From Charina bottae (Eukaryota; Chordata; Lepidosauria; Squamata; Charinaidae): 64,000 bases of DNA. The stretch lies in NCBI GenBank assembly GCA_023362775.1, contig JALMGJ010000016.1, positions 1 through 64,000 of the forward strand, in the 5' to 3' direction. A program made the position numbers and the translations under genes. Shown here piece after piece: positions 29,758-40,277 of this stretch (the stretch's first letter is position 1; the number at the start of each line of letters is the position of its first letter). The notes under the pieces were generated by a model that made no database searches, had not been told where the DNA came from, and saw only the letters and a list, made by a program, of their open reading frames with translations.

Positions 29758-32330
29758 TTTTATTTATTTTTTTTATTTATTTAATTAAATTTATATAACC
29801 ACCCATCTCCCCCAACGGGGAACTCTGGGCGGTTTACAATAAAATGAATTAAAACAGAATAAAACATCAATGAACAAATTATTTATAATTAATAAATAAT
29901 TATAAATCCAGATGGAGATGGAATTAAAACGAAGGACAATAAATTAAGGAATTAACCACCCCCATGAGGAACTAACCTTTCCTCCTTCCCATGCCAGGCG
30001 GCCGAACCAGATCTTCAGCTCTTTCCTAAAGGTCGGGAGGGAGGAGATCTGCCTCAACTCTGGGGGCAAGATGTTCCACAGTGTGGGCACTACCACAGAG
30101 AAGGCCCGCCTCCTAGACCCCATCCGATGACATTCTTTAATTGATGGGGTTCGTAGCAGGCCCTCTCTGAATGACCTGGTGGGGCGGGTCGATAAAATGG
30201 GGATAAGACGGTCCTTCAGGTATTCTGGCCCCATGCCATGTAGGGCTTTAAAGGTAATAACCAACACCTTGAATTGTACCCGGAAGCAGACCGGCACCCA
30301 ATGCAGCTCGCGGAGCAAAGGTGTTATATGTGCAGATTTTGGTGCACCCAAAATTGCTCGCGCGGCCGCATTCTGCACCAGCTGAAGCTTCCGGATAGTC
30401 TTCAAAGGTAGCCCCATGTAGAGCGCATTGCAATAATCTACATGGGAGATGACGAGAGCATGAGTGACTGTTTGGAGGGCGTCGCGATCCAGGAATGGGC
30501 ACAACTGGCGCACCAACCGAAGTTGTGCGAAAGCCCTCCTAGCCAAGACTGCCACCTACTCTTTGAGCAGGAGTCATGAGTCTAGAAGGACCCCCAAGTT
30601 GCACACCGGTTCCGAATCTGGCAGTGCTACCCCATCAAGAACCAAAGATGATAATTTCCCAGAAGACGCTAGGCCATCAATCCACAGCCACTCGGTCTTG
30701 CTAGGGTTCAATTGTAGCCTGTTGTTCCCCATCCAGGCCCTCACAGCCCCCAGGCACTGGGACAGGGTGGTCACTGCATCACTTACTTCACCAGGGATGG
30801 AGATGTACAATTGAGTATCATCCGCATACTGATGATACCTCATCCCATGGTGTCGGATGACCTCGCCCAGCGGTTTCATGTAGATGTTAAATAGGAGAGG
30901 AGAGAGAACCGAACCCTGCGGCACCCCACACAAGAGGGGCCGATGGTCAGATCTCTCCTCTCCTATTACCACCAACTGGGATCGGCCTCGGAGGAAGGAG
31001 GTGAACCAGCGCGAATCTACGCCGCCCACCCCCAACTCCCTAAGCCGCCCCAACAGGATGCCATGGTCGATGGTATCGAATGCCACTGAGAGATCCAAGA
31101 GAGCAAGGATGGATGCACTACCACCATCCCGCTCCCGCCAGAGATCATCCGTAAGCGCGACCAATGCAGTCTCCATCCCATATCCCGGCCTGAAACCTGA
31201 CTGGAAAGGGTCTAGATAATCCGCTTCATCCAGGGTCCTTTGAAGTTGCAACACCACCACTTTCTCAACCACCTTTCCCAAAAAGGGGAGGTGGGAGACT
31301 GGACGAAAATTGTCCAGGATGGTAGGGTCCAGGGCTGGCTTCTTGAGGAGGGGGTGCACCAGTGCCTCTTTAAAGGCAGTTGGAACCACCCCCTCCAACA
31401 AGGATGTATTAATCATGGCCTGGACCCATCCACATGTCACCTCCCTGGCTGATTTCACCAGCCAGGAAGGGCAGGGATCTAAATCACATGTGGTGGAATT
31501 AACAATTCCAAGGATCCTGTCCACTTCCTCAGGTCCAACAGGATCAAATCGTTCCCAGATAACAGGGCAAGACCATTCTCCCGGCATCTCCCCAGACTGC
31601 ATTTCATGCATGGAGTCCAACTTAGACCGAATCCGAGCGATTTTATCCTGCAGATGCTCAGCAAATTCTTCCACACGGCCCTGCAGGTGGGTGGTTGATA
31701 CCACCCTACCCAAGAGAGATCGAGTAATCTTGAACAGGGCCGTCGGACGGCATTCTGAGGATGCAATAAGGGCGGAGAAATATTCACGTTTCGCCGCTCT
31801 TACCGCCACAAGGTAGGCCTTAATAGCGGCTCTAGATTGTGTTCGGTCCGATTCCGCCTTCGTTTTTCTCCAGCGGCGCTCTAGACGTCTCTTCACCCTC
31901 TTCAAGGCCCTCAACTCCTCCGTAAACCACGGGGAGTGACGGGTCGAATGTGGTTGGAGAGGTCGCATCGGCGCGGTCCTGTCCAAGGCACTGGCCACCT
32001 CCCTGTTCCAGGCTGCAGCCAATGCCTCCGCTGGACCGTGCAGCAGATCTTCAGGTATTACCCCCAGCTCCCTCTGAAACCTCATTGGGTCCATAAGTCG
32101 CCGGGGGCGGACCAATCGAATAGGTCCTGCCTCCCTGCGGAGTGGGGCGGCATAAGAGAATCTTAAGGAAATCAGGACATGATCTGACCATGACAACGGG
32201 GATAGTTCTAACTTTCCCCTCAGGTCACTTTGCCATTGCTCTGACAAGAAAACCAAATCCGGGGTGAGTCCACTGTCTCGAGTCGTGTTTTTACCTGCAT
32301 TGTGACACACATTAAAAGGGGAGGGGGGTG
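29758..32330 (-). mobile_element. L2/L3-CR1 clade LINE, 5' truncated
   Basis: The best-preserved member of the LINE family that is also at 10.7, 25.3/28.3, 40.3 and 53.5 kb. The 3' end at left has the TTTA-type tail and ccacccatctccccc/gaactctgggcgg. The element carries part of the endonuclease, the RT and the C-terminal domain. Its 5' end is lost inside the endonuclease region near 32330. It sits inside a 55-bp inverted repeat. Confidence 0.9.
29944..32310 (-). pseudogene. L2/L3-CR1 clade ORF2, truncated and interrupted
   Basis: The minus-strand frame 30574-32310 (578 codons) continues in the same frame at 29944-30555 (203 codons). Seen in order: the endonuclease end with the SDH motif (SWSDHVLISL); a basic linker; the RT with NFRPVSHLPFLGKVVEKV, first aspartate DLSVAFDTIDH, CGVPQGSVLSPLLFNIYM and active site YADD (plus 30817-30828); then the thumb and C-terminal domain with LLRELHWVPV, PTLWNILPPELRQ and a Trp-rich end. 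Two stops break the frame (TGA at 30574 and a TAG about six codons on); the copy at 40.5 kb is open there. The intact enzyme would nick target DNA and copy its RNA. It lacks most of the endonuclease and cannot be active. Confidence 0.9.
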
Positions 32331-32422
32331 ATCAGATGGCTGTAGCTGCTACCTTGACTTTGCAGACTTCTATGTCACCAATTATAAAAAACCAAGTTAC
32401 AGTAAATGCTTGTAGTCTATTT

Positions 32423-32477
32423 TTGCTAGACTGATAAATGCTGATCACACAGGCACAGAAATGGGATGGCAGCTTAA
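32423..32477 (-). repeat. Right arm of 55-bp inverted repeat (TTAA end)
   Basis: Reverse complement of 29641-29695 with a single mismatch. The outer tetramer is ttaa (32474-32477). The inner non-LINE spacers are about 60 bp (left) and 90 bp (right), so without the LINE this would be a short element with long terminal inverted repeats. Confidence 0.93.
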
Positions 32478-33036
32478 ACCGTGCCTAATTAATAATTATG
32501 AATGTAATAAGAGTTTCAGAATGAGTGCCCAATTTGTACTAAAAAAAATTAAAAAGTATTATGAGCCACTACTATGAGCTTTGTCAGCAGCACTACTGAG
32601 AGTTAGCTTTCAGTTGGTTTGTAGTAGATGCAGGAACATAATATATAAAGCATCTGATGTTGTATATTAGAAATGTACTATTTTATGCATGCTATGTAAT
32701 ATATTATCCCATATTTCCAGTAAGATATTACCACTGCTGTCAACATCTTAAAGCAACTCATTTGTGTGACTTCAGTTTTGATATTTTTCACTTTTATTTA
32801 CATGCAGCTCAGGGAAGGCTTCAAGTAGGGAGAAAAAACATTTAGCTTCAAATTTTGTACAGTGGTGCCAGAGCACAGTGTGATCCCACTAATTTAATTA
32901 AAATTTTCTCATAGACATTGTCAATACTGCACAAACTTATCTAAAAGTATGAAAGCTCCTGGGACATCATAGACCTTTAATGTCCAAATAAGTTTTCTTG
33001 AGCTAGTTTTCTTTTGCAAATTAAATCCCTTTGTAT
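32478..33036. other. Unique non-coding DNA
   Basis: No gene or identified repeat; followed by a short (GA)n run at 33044-33061. Confidence 0.5.
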
Positions 33037-33128
33037 ATGTGTGTGAGAGAGAGAGAGAGAGGGAAGGAGGGTTGTTTCTTTCCAGCACATCTTCATACTC
33101 ACACAGGAAGAAGGCAGATCAAAGATTG

Positions 33129-33540
33129 GCACTCAGACAAAGCAGCCATCAACGGACACATAGAGGTAAACAATATTTAAATACCATTCATAAGAGAGAA
33201 AGAACAGAAAAGCCAGAAGACCAGAACACCTCCTTGCCAGCAATCAACACCCAGATAGGCAAAGATTAACACCACGATTAGCACCAGAGGAGCAATCAAA
33301 CAACACAATAGACCCTAATCAAGGAACTATTAACTCAGTCAATCAGCCAAGCAGCAAACAACAGCCCAACCAAGGAACTACCAAGGAGAGTACAACACCC
33401 CCACCAACACAGGCAGGACAAGCCAGGGTAAATAAACAGAGAGCAAGTCCCACTCCCTTTTTGCACTGAAGATGTTGCCTAGCCTGGCAATGAAACATCT
33501 GCAAGAAAACAACAATGCTCAGAGAGCACCAAGGACTCCA
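33129..33540 (+). mobile_element. Penelope-like element 3' fragment
   Basis: 5'-truncated copy that begins with ttggcactcagacaaagcagccatcaa (WHSDKAAIN, the end of the Penelope polyprotein) and runs through an A/C-rich 3' region to gagagcaccaaggactcca. Target duplication cagatcaaagattg is exact (33115-33128 and 33541-33554). Near its end is CTGAAGA (33466-33472), a GTTGCC/GGCAAT stem and GAAAC (33492-33496), which fits a hammerhead ribozyme core. Such ribozymes are known in Penelope-like elements. It is a closely related but separate insertion from the one at 38.3 kb. Confidence 0.82.
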
Positions 33541-33554
33541 CAGATCAAAGATTG

Positions 33555-34024
33555 TTGCACCATATCTTCAAATTACTGATTATATTCATTGTCTCATACT
33601 TTCCCCCCCTAAAAGTAATAAACCTTAAAAAACAGCAGGGCATGAAAAATACTGCATGCAGTTCCTGTGAATCAGAATTGAAATATATCTGCCTAGCTTG
33701 ATCCTCCTCCTGCCAAAGAGAGATATAATCCCTAAAATGATCAGGACCCCAATATACCAGAAGAAGAGAATATGTATGTTGCAAGAGATATGTTGATAGC
33801 AACAAATCCAGATGACTCATTCACTGCAGCTGAGCCATGTGCTGGCTAGGAAAGGAAGAAGCATTCCAAGTGAATTATTTGCTATGAATTAAGTTTAGCT
33901 ACGGCAACTAGATACCACTTTGATTAAAGACTTTAGGTCCTAGCATCTTTTTAATGAGGTCACATTTATGCTGATTAATGCATATCTCCACATTGAATTG
34001 CTTACATTTATCTTTTTTTTTAAT
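33555..34024. other. Unique non-coding DNA
   Basis: No gene or identified element. Confidence 0.5.
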
Positions 34025-34032
34025 CACTAACA

Positions 34033-34293
34033 CAGAGCTTTCCAAACTGTGTGTCGCGACACAAAAGTGTGTCGCCACACACAGTCTGGTGTGTTGCCAC
34101 ACAACCCGGAAGCGCTGATCATCATCAGTGCTTCCGGGTTTTCCCACGGCAACACACCAACAGCGGCACGCAAAAACCGAAAGCAGCAGCAGCGCTTCCG
34201 GGTTTTTGCACACTGCCGCACTTCTGGGTTTTCCCACGGCGACACACCAACGGTGGTTGGTGTGTCGCCACGGGAAAACTTTGGAAAGCCCTG
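34033..34293. mobile_element. Inner-hAT-family nonautonomous copy, 261 bp
   Basis: Ends cagagctttccaaact and actttggaaagccctg with exact 8-bp target duplication cactaaca (34025-34032 and 34294-34301). The subterminal part has gtgtcgcgacacaaaagtgtgtcgcc. The interior is built of short inverted segments (ggaagcgctgatcatcatcagtgcttcc is a palindrome) and repeated ttccgggttttcccacggc. It is the smallest complete member in the window and a useful reference for the termini. Confidence 0.9.
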
Positions 34294-34532
34294 CACTAAC
34301 ATATGAAATGCCTGATCCTATTAAATTAGGGCAGTGGAAGGAGCTGTTTCAGTATCCTAACTCCTGTCAAAATATGCATTGTCACCATAATACTCTTTGG
34401 TAACATGCTTTCATTCCATCTCCTCTGCAGCATAGAACAAATGATCTCAAGGAAGCCCACTATGGTATATCGGGGGATGGGGCCCATGGGGACATTGCAA
34501 CACCACAAATGTGCTAGTATCTGGGGCTTAAA

Positions 34533-34859
34533 GTAAAGGTAAAGGTTCTCCCACACAGTCATGTCCGACTCTAGGGGCCGGTGCTCATCTCCATTTGTTA
34601 GCCGAAGAGCCAGCGTTGTCCGAAGATGCTTCTGTGGTCATGTGGCTGGGATGACGTGTGCAGAACGCTGTTACCATCCCACCGAAGTGGTACCTATTTA
34701 TCTACTTGCATTTGCATGCTTTCGAATTGCTAGGTTGGCAAGAGCTGGGGTGAGTACGGGAGCTCACTCTGTCACACGGGGCTAGGATCTAGAACCTCCG
34801 AACTTGCGACCTTCCGATCAACAAGCCTGGCGTCTTACCCTCTGAGCCATCACACCCCC
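34533..34859 (-). mobile_element. Sauria-type SINE
   Basis: Full-length reverse copy: BovB-like end (gtcatgtccgactctaggggcc) at left, tRNA-like head with atctagaacctccgaac at right. The B box is degraded (GGTTCTAGATC on the minus strand). Flanked by a 14-bp target duplication, atctggggcttaaa/atctgggccttaaa, with one difference (34519-34532 and 34860-34873). An AAAGGTAAAGG tail is present. Confidence 0.88.
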
Positions 34860-34873
34860 ATCTGGGCCTTAAA

Positions 34874-37560
34874 TGCATTTATTATACTAAGGGCTTATTG
34901 TCTCTTCAAGAAATAAGTTTTCCTCTTCCTACCCTATGGAGGTCTTCCTCCCAAACTTGTGATGGCTATAGTACAGAGAAATACAACAGGCATTTTATCA
35001 ACAAGTATTTTATCCATTGATTTTTGTCAGTGGCAGAACACATGCTCTGAGATACATGAGGTTCTGTGGCATTTCTAATTTCATGAATTTGCTACTCAAA
35101 TTCATGGCTTCTGCTGTACATTTCATGTACTGGTGTTGGTGTTCTCCATAAATAGGCCCCTCTGTTCAGCCACTCCTGCAGAGCTATTTGTAGAATCTAA
35201 CAGTTAGAATACAGAACGAGTGTCACAACACTGAGATGCTGGCTCTTTCCCTTACATATATACATATTTGCAAGGCAAGGTCATAATGCCAGTACAAGGG
35301 ATGGAGCTTGCATTGCAACACTGTGTTGCTTGTTTTCTTATTTGCTCTGCCCACCTTGTGGATGCCCATGAACTCCTGGTAATCATTTATTTATTTATTT
35401 TAATGCCTGGGATAAAAAGATTTGGTGCACGTGGATCAGTTGTGGTCAGATTTGAATCATCACTTCAATTTAAATGATTGATTAGGTCTAATTTGTCTGT
35501 TTAGTTTGATTCAGCAAATCAAGCTGACTTGAAATATCATTTTGATTCAAAATCATAGTAATTTTCTGATCTGATTTGGGGAAAAAATAGGCTTTTGAGC
35601 ACATGCCAAAACCTTTCCAAACTGAATTTGAATCCATCTACTTTGATTTAACAATTCAGTCCAAATTATTGTTTCAATTCAGAAAGTCAAAGGTGGCTTC
35701 ATGTGGAAGTTCTATTAAATTGTCTTTACAGTGAATTTTGCATAGCCATAATTTAAAGCTTTATTGCTAAAGATGGCATTACAATAAAGATGTGTGAAAT
35801 ACCTCCCAGTAGAGAAACTGGAGTTTCAATTTAGTAGTACTTTGTGTTTTAAATATATGTAATTCAGTTTTTAACTAATCCCTCTTATTTTCTCTCTAGT
35901 CCCAGACACGTTCTGCATCATAAATGTCTCCCCTCTCAATGATATGCTTTGTTGTCAAAAAATAAAAAAGATCTCTTTTTCTTTTATATTTTTAAGACTT
36001 TCTATAAATGTCATTTCAGCATCAGTCTAATAAGTCAACTAGAAAGGAAACAAAAAGCAATTCTCTAAATACTCATCAGAAGCATGCTTAATGGCATGCA
36101 TTTAAATACAAAGTGAGATTAACTTAATAAATACTTCTCAATGGATGGTGGAGGCAAACTATGGCAATTCTAAGATCTCTTTATGACAAACAAGGGAAAA
36201 AAATCACTAAGTTGTTTCAAGTACTAAGAAATGATGCAGTTTTACTGACTTGCTGATGTAAGAGTAGAAGTGATATTGTACAGTACTTCTTCCCATTACA
36301 AACTGTATTGTGGAACTGCGTTATTTCAGACAAGACACTAATAAGCTATAGTTTTTAATCTTCCATCTCCAATTTACTGTTTCTGTTTCCACCACCACCA
36401 CCACCCTTTTTTTTGTGTGGCTTTTCTGCATCATTTTACTTAATCTTTCTCTGCTTCAGTCCAGAACAATGAATGTCAATTGCCTCTACCTTTCATTCAG
36501 TGTGTAATGCAGAACTGGGAGGACTTCCATCATCTTAAGAGCTTCATGATAGGGCTTTGCACATATATTATGTACATTACACACACATGGGCAATACCAT
36601 TGTTCACTCAGTACATTTTGCCAGACTTGGCACAAATCAATGGGGGAACAGAGCAAGGAGAGGACAGAGCAAGGGATGATATAAAACTAATGAAAGAGAA
36701 GTAGGATCACCAATGCATAAATTTTTTTCAGACAGGCCTGTGCATTCACATGATTCTGTAATGCCAGGAAGAGATTACTGTATACTGCAGGAAATTATGT
36801 CCAGTTCTATGTTGCTTTTTTTATTAAACATTTTACCATCTCTTGAGGCAAAGCTTCCTCAAAACACTTACTAGGAAAACATTTTAAAACACCAAAATAC
36901 AAAAAACACAAACACTAAGCCCCCAAATTAAAATAACAGCAAATCTTATTTAAAAGTACAGAAGTAACAATTGTAACTAAAAATGAACATCAGTTAATTA
37001 AAAAAAAAGAAAAAAGACAGGAACAGCCAGGCTTTAAGATCCATTTAGAAAAATCAGAGAGAAAGTCGTAAATCTCACACCAAAATCAATCTATTAAAAT
37101 GGGCCACCATTGTATCTTTGGGGGCAGCATTCTAATAGAACTTTTGGGTGGACACAGGAGAAAGGTTTCCATGGTGGATTTTTGCCTATAGCGGTCAATT
37201 TTTCCTACATAAGAGTACAGCTGGTGACTCAATTAAAGCTGATATAATTGTCTTCTGGTAGCCTGCTCCACTAGCATGGCCATGTATAACACCAACATCA
37301 AGAGACCCCCTGAACCTTGATCATTCAAGGAATGGGCAAACACATCCAATGGACCTCTTACACCTCTGTCTACAGATAAGAAAATATCCATTTCTGGGAG
37401 CATAGATATAAATCTCCCACGCTACAGTATGTACTCATTTCAAGCAAAGACCATTTTCAACAGAACTGCTAGATAAAATTGCAGCAAACTGCTCCATAGA
37501 TCTTAGGAAGCCACCTGGACCCATCCTGAGTGAATCTTTACAATTGATCAACCATTCCCA
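34874..37560. other. Unique AT-rich non-coding DNA
   Basis: No gene is supported. Short ATTT runs are at 35386-35400, a (CCA)n run is at 36392-36405, and an A-rich stretch at about 36820-37010 may be a decayed LINE 3' region in reverse, but I cannot assign it. The reading frames are short and featureless. Confidence 0.45.
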
Positions 37561-37562
37561 TA

Positions 37563-37615
37563 ATGTATGTATGTATGTATGTATGTATGTATGTATGTAT
37601 GTATGTATGTATGTA
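37563..37615. repeat. (TATG)n microsatellite
   Basis: About 13 tandem copies of the tetramer. Confidence 0.95.
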
Positions 37616-37619
37616 TATG

Positions 37620-38264
37620 GCTGCTCAACTCAAACAGTGTGACACTGAGCAGCATTACAGAAAATCAAACAATAAACCAAAACAAACAAACCTGCATAAC
37701 ATCAGAACATGCACAATATATAAATATAAAATGCAGAATATAAAATGGTGACCAAACACAATACTGATAACAACCAAAAGAGGACTCTACTCAACCAAAA
37801 GGGGACTCTACTCAAACACCTATAACTTAAATTTGATCAGACACAATCTAAATTGCTTGGCAAATGTTGGATGTTCAAGTTTCTTACCTCTGATATTATT
37901 TGCATCTCATCTATAATCTGTTCCTGTCCAGTATCATTTGACTTGGGCATTAGCTTAAAATGGCACTGAAACACACAAGCTTTACACAGCCTTTCATTCA
38001 TCAAAACTCCTTTGCTGCTGTCCCTATTCTTCAGATATCCTATGGTTTTATTTTGTTTTGTTTCTTTGCCTAGGCACATGTCTGTGATATATACATTCTT
38101 CAAATGATTTCCCAAATAAAGGTACAGAGAGCAGAACATCTTAACTGACAGATTGAATTTAGTGAATAAAAACTAACTAAACCTTTTGGATTTCACAAGG
38201 GAAACAGACCTAGCAGGTATAAAACAATAGAAATGGTTGGGTTCTAGATGTTTTCTGAGCCAGT
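37620..38264. other. Unique non-coding DNA
   Basis: An 11-14-bp direct duplication (aaaaggggactctactcaa-like, 37780-37818) is the only structure seen. No gene. Confidence 0.45.
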
Positions 38265-39066
38265 GTGCACTGATGCACTGATGATGTTACCTAGTTGAAA
38301 TGGCTGCAGGAAAACAACCAAGCTCAGAGAACAGCAAGAATCTAAGAATTCAACCTGAGCTACATATATTTACTACTATTGGAACAGAAACTTTTTAAAA
38401 TGGTAACATTGGAAACCCTATCAGTCCTGAACAGAATGAAAGAACAACACAGAAAATATGTGGAGGCCATGTAAAACAGAAAGGGCAAGTCAAAAGACAA
38501 TTGTCTTTGGTTTCATCCAGTTGCTACGCAACATGCATATAGTTTCCCAGTTGAAAGTATGGTTGAGTCTGTCAGATGTGATCATCTTAAACCAAGCCAA
38601 ATCTAAAAATGCTAGAGAATTCCTGGAAGCTTGGCACTCAGACAAAGCAGCCATCAACATACACATAGAGGTAAACAACATTTACATACCATTCATAAGA
38701 GACAATAGAAAACCCAAAAGACCAGAACACCTCCTTGCCAGCAATCAATACCCAGGTATGCAAATATTAACACCAGGAATAGCACCAGAGGAACAAGCAA
38801 ATAGCACAATATACCCTAATAAAGGAACTATTAACTCAGTCAATCAACAAACAACAAACAACAGCCCAATCAAGGAACTCCTAAGGAGAGAACAACACCT
38901 CCACCAACACAAGCAGGATAAGCCATGGTAGATAAACAGAGAGCAAGTCCCACTCCCATTTCGCAATGAAGATGTTGCCTAGTCTGGCAATGAAATGTCT
39001 GCAAGAAAACAACAAGGCTCAGAGAGCACCAAGGACTCCACAGTTCAACCCTGAGCTACAAATATT
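38265..39066 (+). mobile_element. Penelope-like element remnant with two terminal repeats
   Basis: Two related segments in the same orientation, 38278-38369 and 38966-39065, bracket a body that encodes the end of a Penelope polyprotein. Both read gatgttRcctagt...ctgca(g/a)gaaaacaac...gctcagagaRcascaag...ttcaac...gagctaca. This is the arrangement of Penelope pseudo-LTRs. The left one has the hammerhead-type CTGATGA (38278-38284). The right one has ATGAAGA, then a GTTGCC/GGCAAT stem and GAAAT, a near-core. Most of the RT is absent. Confidence 0.78.
38430..38931 (+). pseudogene. Penelope-like polyprotein C terminus
   Basis: From about 38430 one frame begins RMKEQHRKYVEAM and then stops. Nearby frames hold HAYSFPVES-like and NQAKSKNAREFLEAWHSDKAAIN pieces, the last at 38590-38655. 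In Penelope-like elements the RT is followed by a GIY-YIG nuclease whose C-terminal flank has exactly this pattern (RTRxxEH..., HA..TGH..., AREFLEAWHS). The open frame 38458-38931 runs on through Asn/Gln/Pro-rich sequence to a stop. Frameshifts and a stop separate the pieces. The RT and the catalytic part of the nuclease are not present. Confidence 0.78.
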
Positions 39067-39289
39067 CTCTTTGATTGATAGATGCAAGTTAACAACTGCA
39101 TCTATTCATTTTCTGAACTAAAAGCTTAATTCACAGACATATTTTCCTACCTACCTGGTTTGGCAAGGTTCTAGTTCCAGAAGAAGTGAGATACTTTGCA
39201 TGGAATTTCACCTTGTGTGATGATTCTGAAGGACTACAGTTCCAATCCACTGATATAACTTCTCACTAGACCTGACAAGTCTCAGCATG
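39067..39289. other. Unassigned DNA
   Basis: No gene or identified repeat. Confidence 0.5.
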
Positions 39290-39296
39290 ATATTAC

Positions 39297-39570
39297 CTTT
39301 TTTAATAAGAATTTTATTAAATGTGAGACAAAGATAAAAACTACAAAAAAGCAAAAAACTACAAAAAAGGAAAAAGGAAAAAATAAAAGAGTGTAAAACA
39401 CAAGGAAAAAGAGTTTTGGAGATTACATACAAAGGTGACTTCCGACTTTCAACAGCAAGAATATACAGCAATTTCCATAATCAATCCCTTACTCTAAATA
39501 AAACCTAGATCACATTATTTCTATAAATCCTTCCATTAGCACATATACATACAGTATCACTAATGCAATT
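39297..39570 (-). mobile_element. L1 3' UTR fragment
   Basis: On the minus strand it ends tctcacatttaataaaattcttattaaaaaagg. Upstream it has gtcggaagtcacctttgtatgtaatc and ggttttatttagagtaagggattgattatggaaattg, which match the plus-strand segment at 54.65-54.94 kb almost line for line. No coding part. The right edge runs into a dinucleotide array. Confidence 0.8.
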
Positions 39571-39585
39571 GCTCCTTCCCTTTAC

Positions 39586-39587
<2 letters not shown>

Positions 39588-39669
<82 letters not shown>

Positions 39670-39690
39670 TTATTTATTTATTTATTTATT
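39588..39690. repeat. (TA)n-(CA)n-(TTTA)n compound repeat
   Basis: About 22 TA, then about 14 CA with minor breaks, then TTTA copies. It joins the right side of the L1 fragment to the tRNA-headed element. Confidence 0.95.
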
Positions 39691-39691
39691 G

Positions 39692-40055
39692 TGGCTGGAT
39701 AGCATAGTGGTTACAGTGCCGCCTTTAGAGCGGGAGACTGGGGTTCAAATCCCGGCTGTACCTACCTTACCACTAGGGGTCCTTGGGCAAAGACCCCCTA
39801 ACGCTTCACCTGCTTATCTCAAAATACGAGAGTGACACGAACTAAGAGAGTCATGCCAGCTTGGACGTCGCCCAGATTAACAAGGTCTGCGTCAGATGTT
39901 GCGGAACTAGGTCAATCTGACAATAAGTGGGCTACTGGAACAAACCATACATGGACGAGACAAGAGAACCTGGAATTGATGGAATGCTACTACAACAGTA
40001 GACCAAATGAGAGGGGATATATGAAACGTGTAGGAATTCTGGGATGGTAATACCA
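39692..40055 (+). mobile_element. tRNA-headed element fused to LINE-like reading frame
   Basis: Begins with a tRNA-like head: A-box-like tagcatagtgg near 39701 and a good B box ggttcaaatcc (39742-39752). A segment taccactaggggtccttgggcaaagac follows, and then at 39832-40050 a 72-codon frame with TWTRQENLELMECYYNSRPNERG. That stretch looks like the Myb-like N-terminal region of some non-LTR retrotransposon proteins (I think of the R4/Dong type, from memory). It may be a SINE whose body came from the 5' end of a LINE, or two separate fragments. The head and frame are clear; the family is not. Confidence 0.5.
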
Positions 40056-40277
40056 AAACTCCACGCAGCTTCTTATTAGCATATAGCAGAGTAGAAGTGT
40101 TCCCATAAACATGCACAAGGCTTAATCAGTTCAAAACACAAAATAAACACACTTCACACATTAATGTAAAGTAACAAAAAAGAGCTTACAATTTTATTGT
40201 AACTCACAGTCTCTTAGTAGAAATGGTCCATGCGTGCGAGCAATAGGTTCTGATGTGACCCACATTCCCATTATCTG
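40056..40277. other. Unassigned DNA
   Basis: A/C-rich with aaaataaac near 40140 and a short LTR-like look, but no defined ends and no gene. Confidence 0.35.

Noticed and set aside
30464..31816. Plus-strand frames of 70-168 codons
   Set aside because: They are antisense shadows of the L2-like ORF2; the minus strand holds the RT motifs in order.
38458..38931. 157-codon frame as a host gene
   Set aside because: It contains the Penelope signature AREFLEAWHS and sits between repeats of that element.
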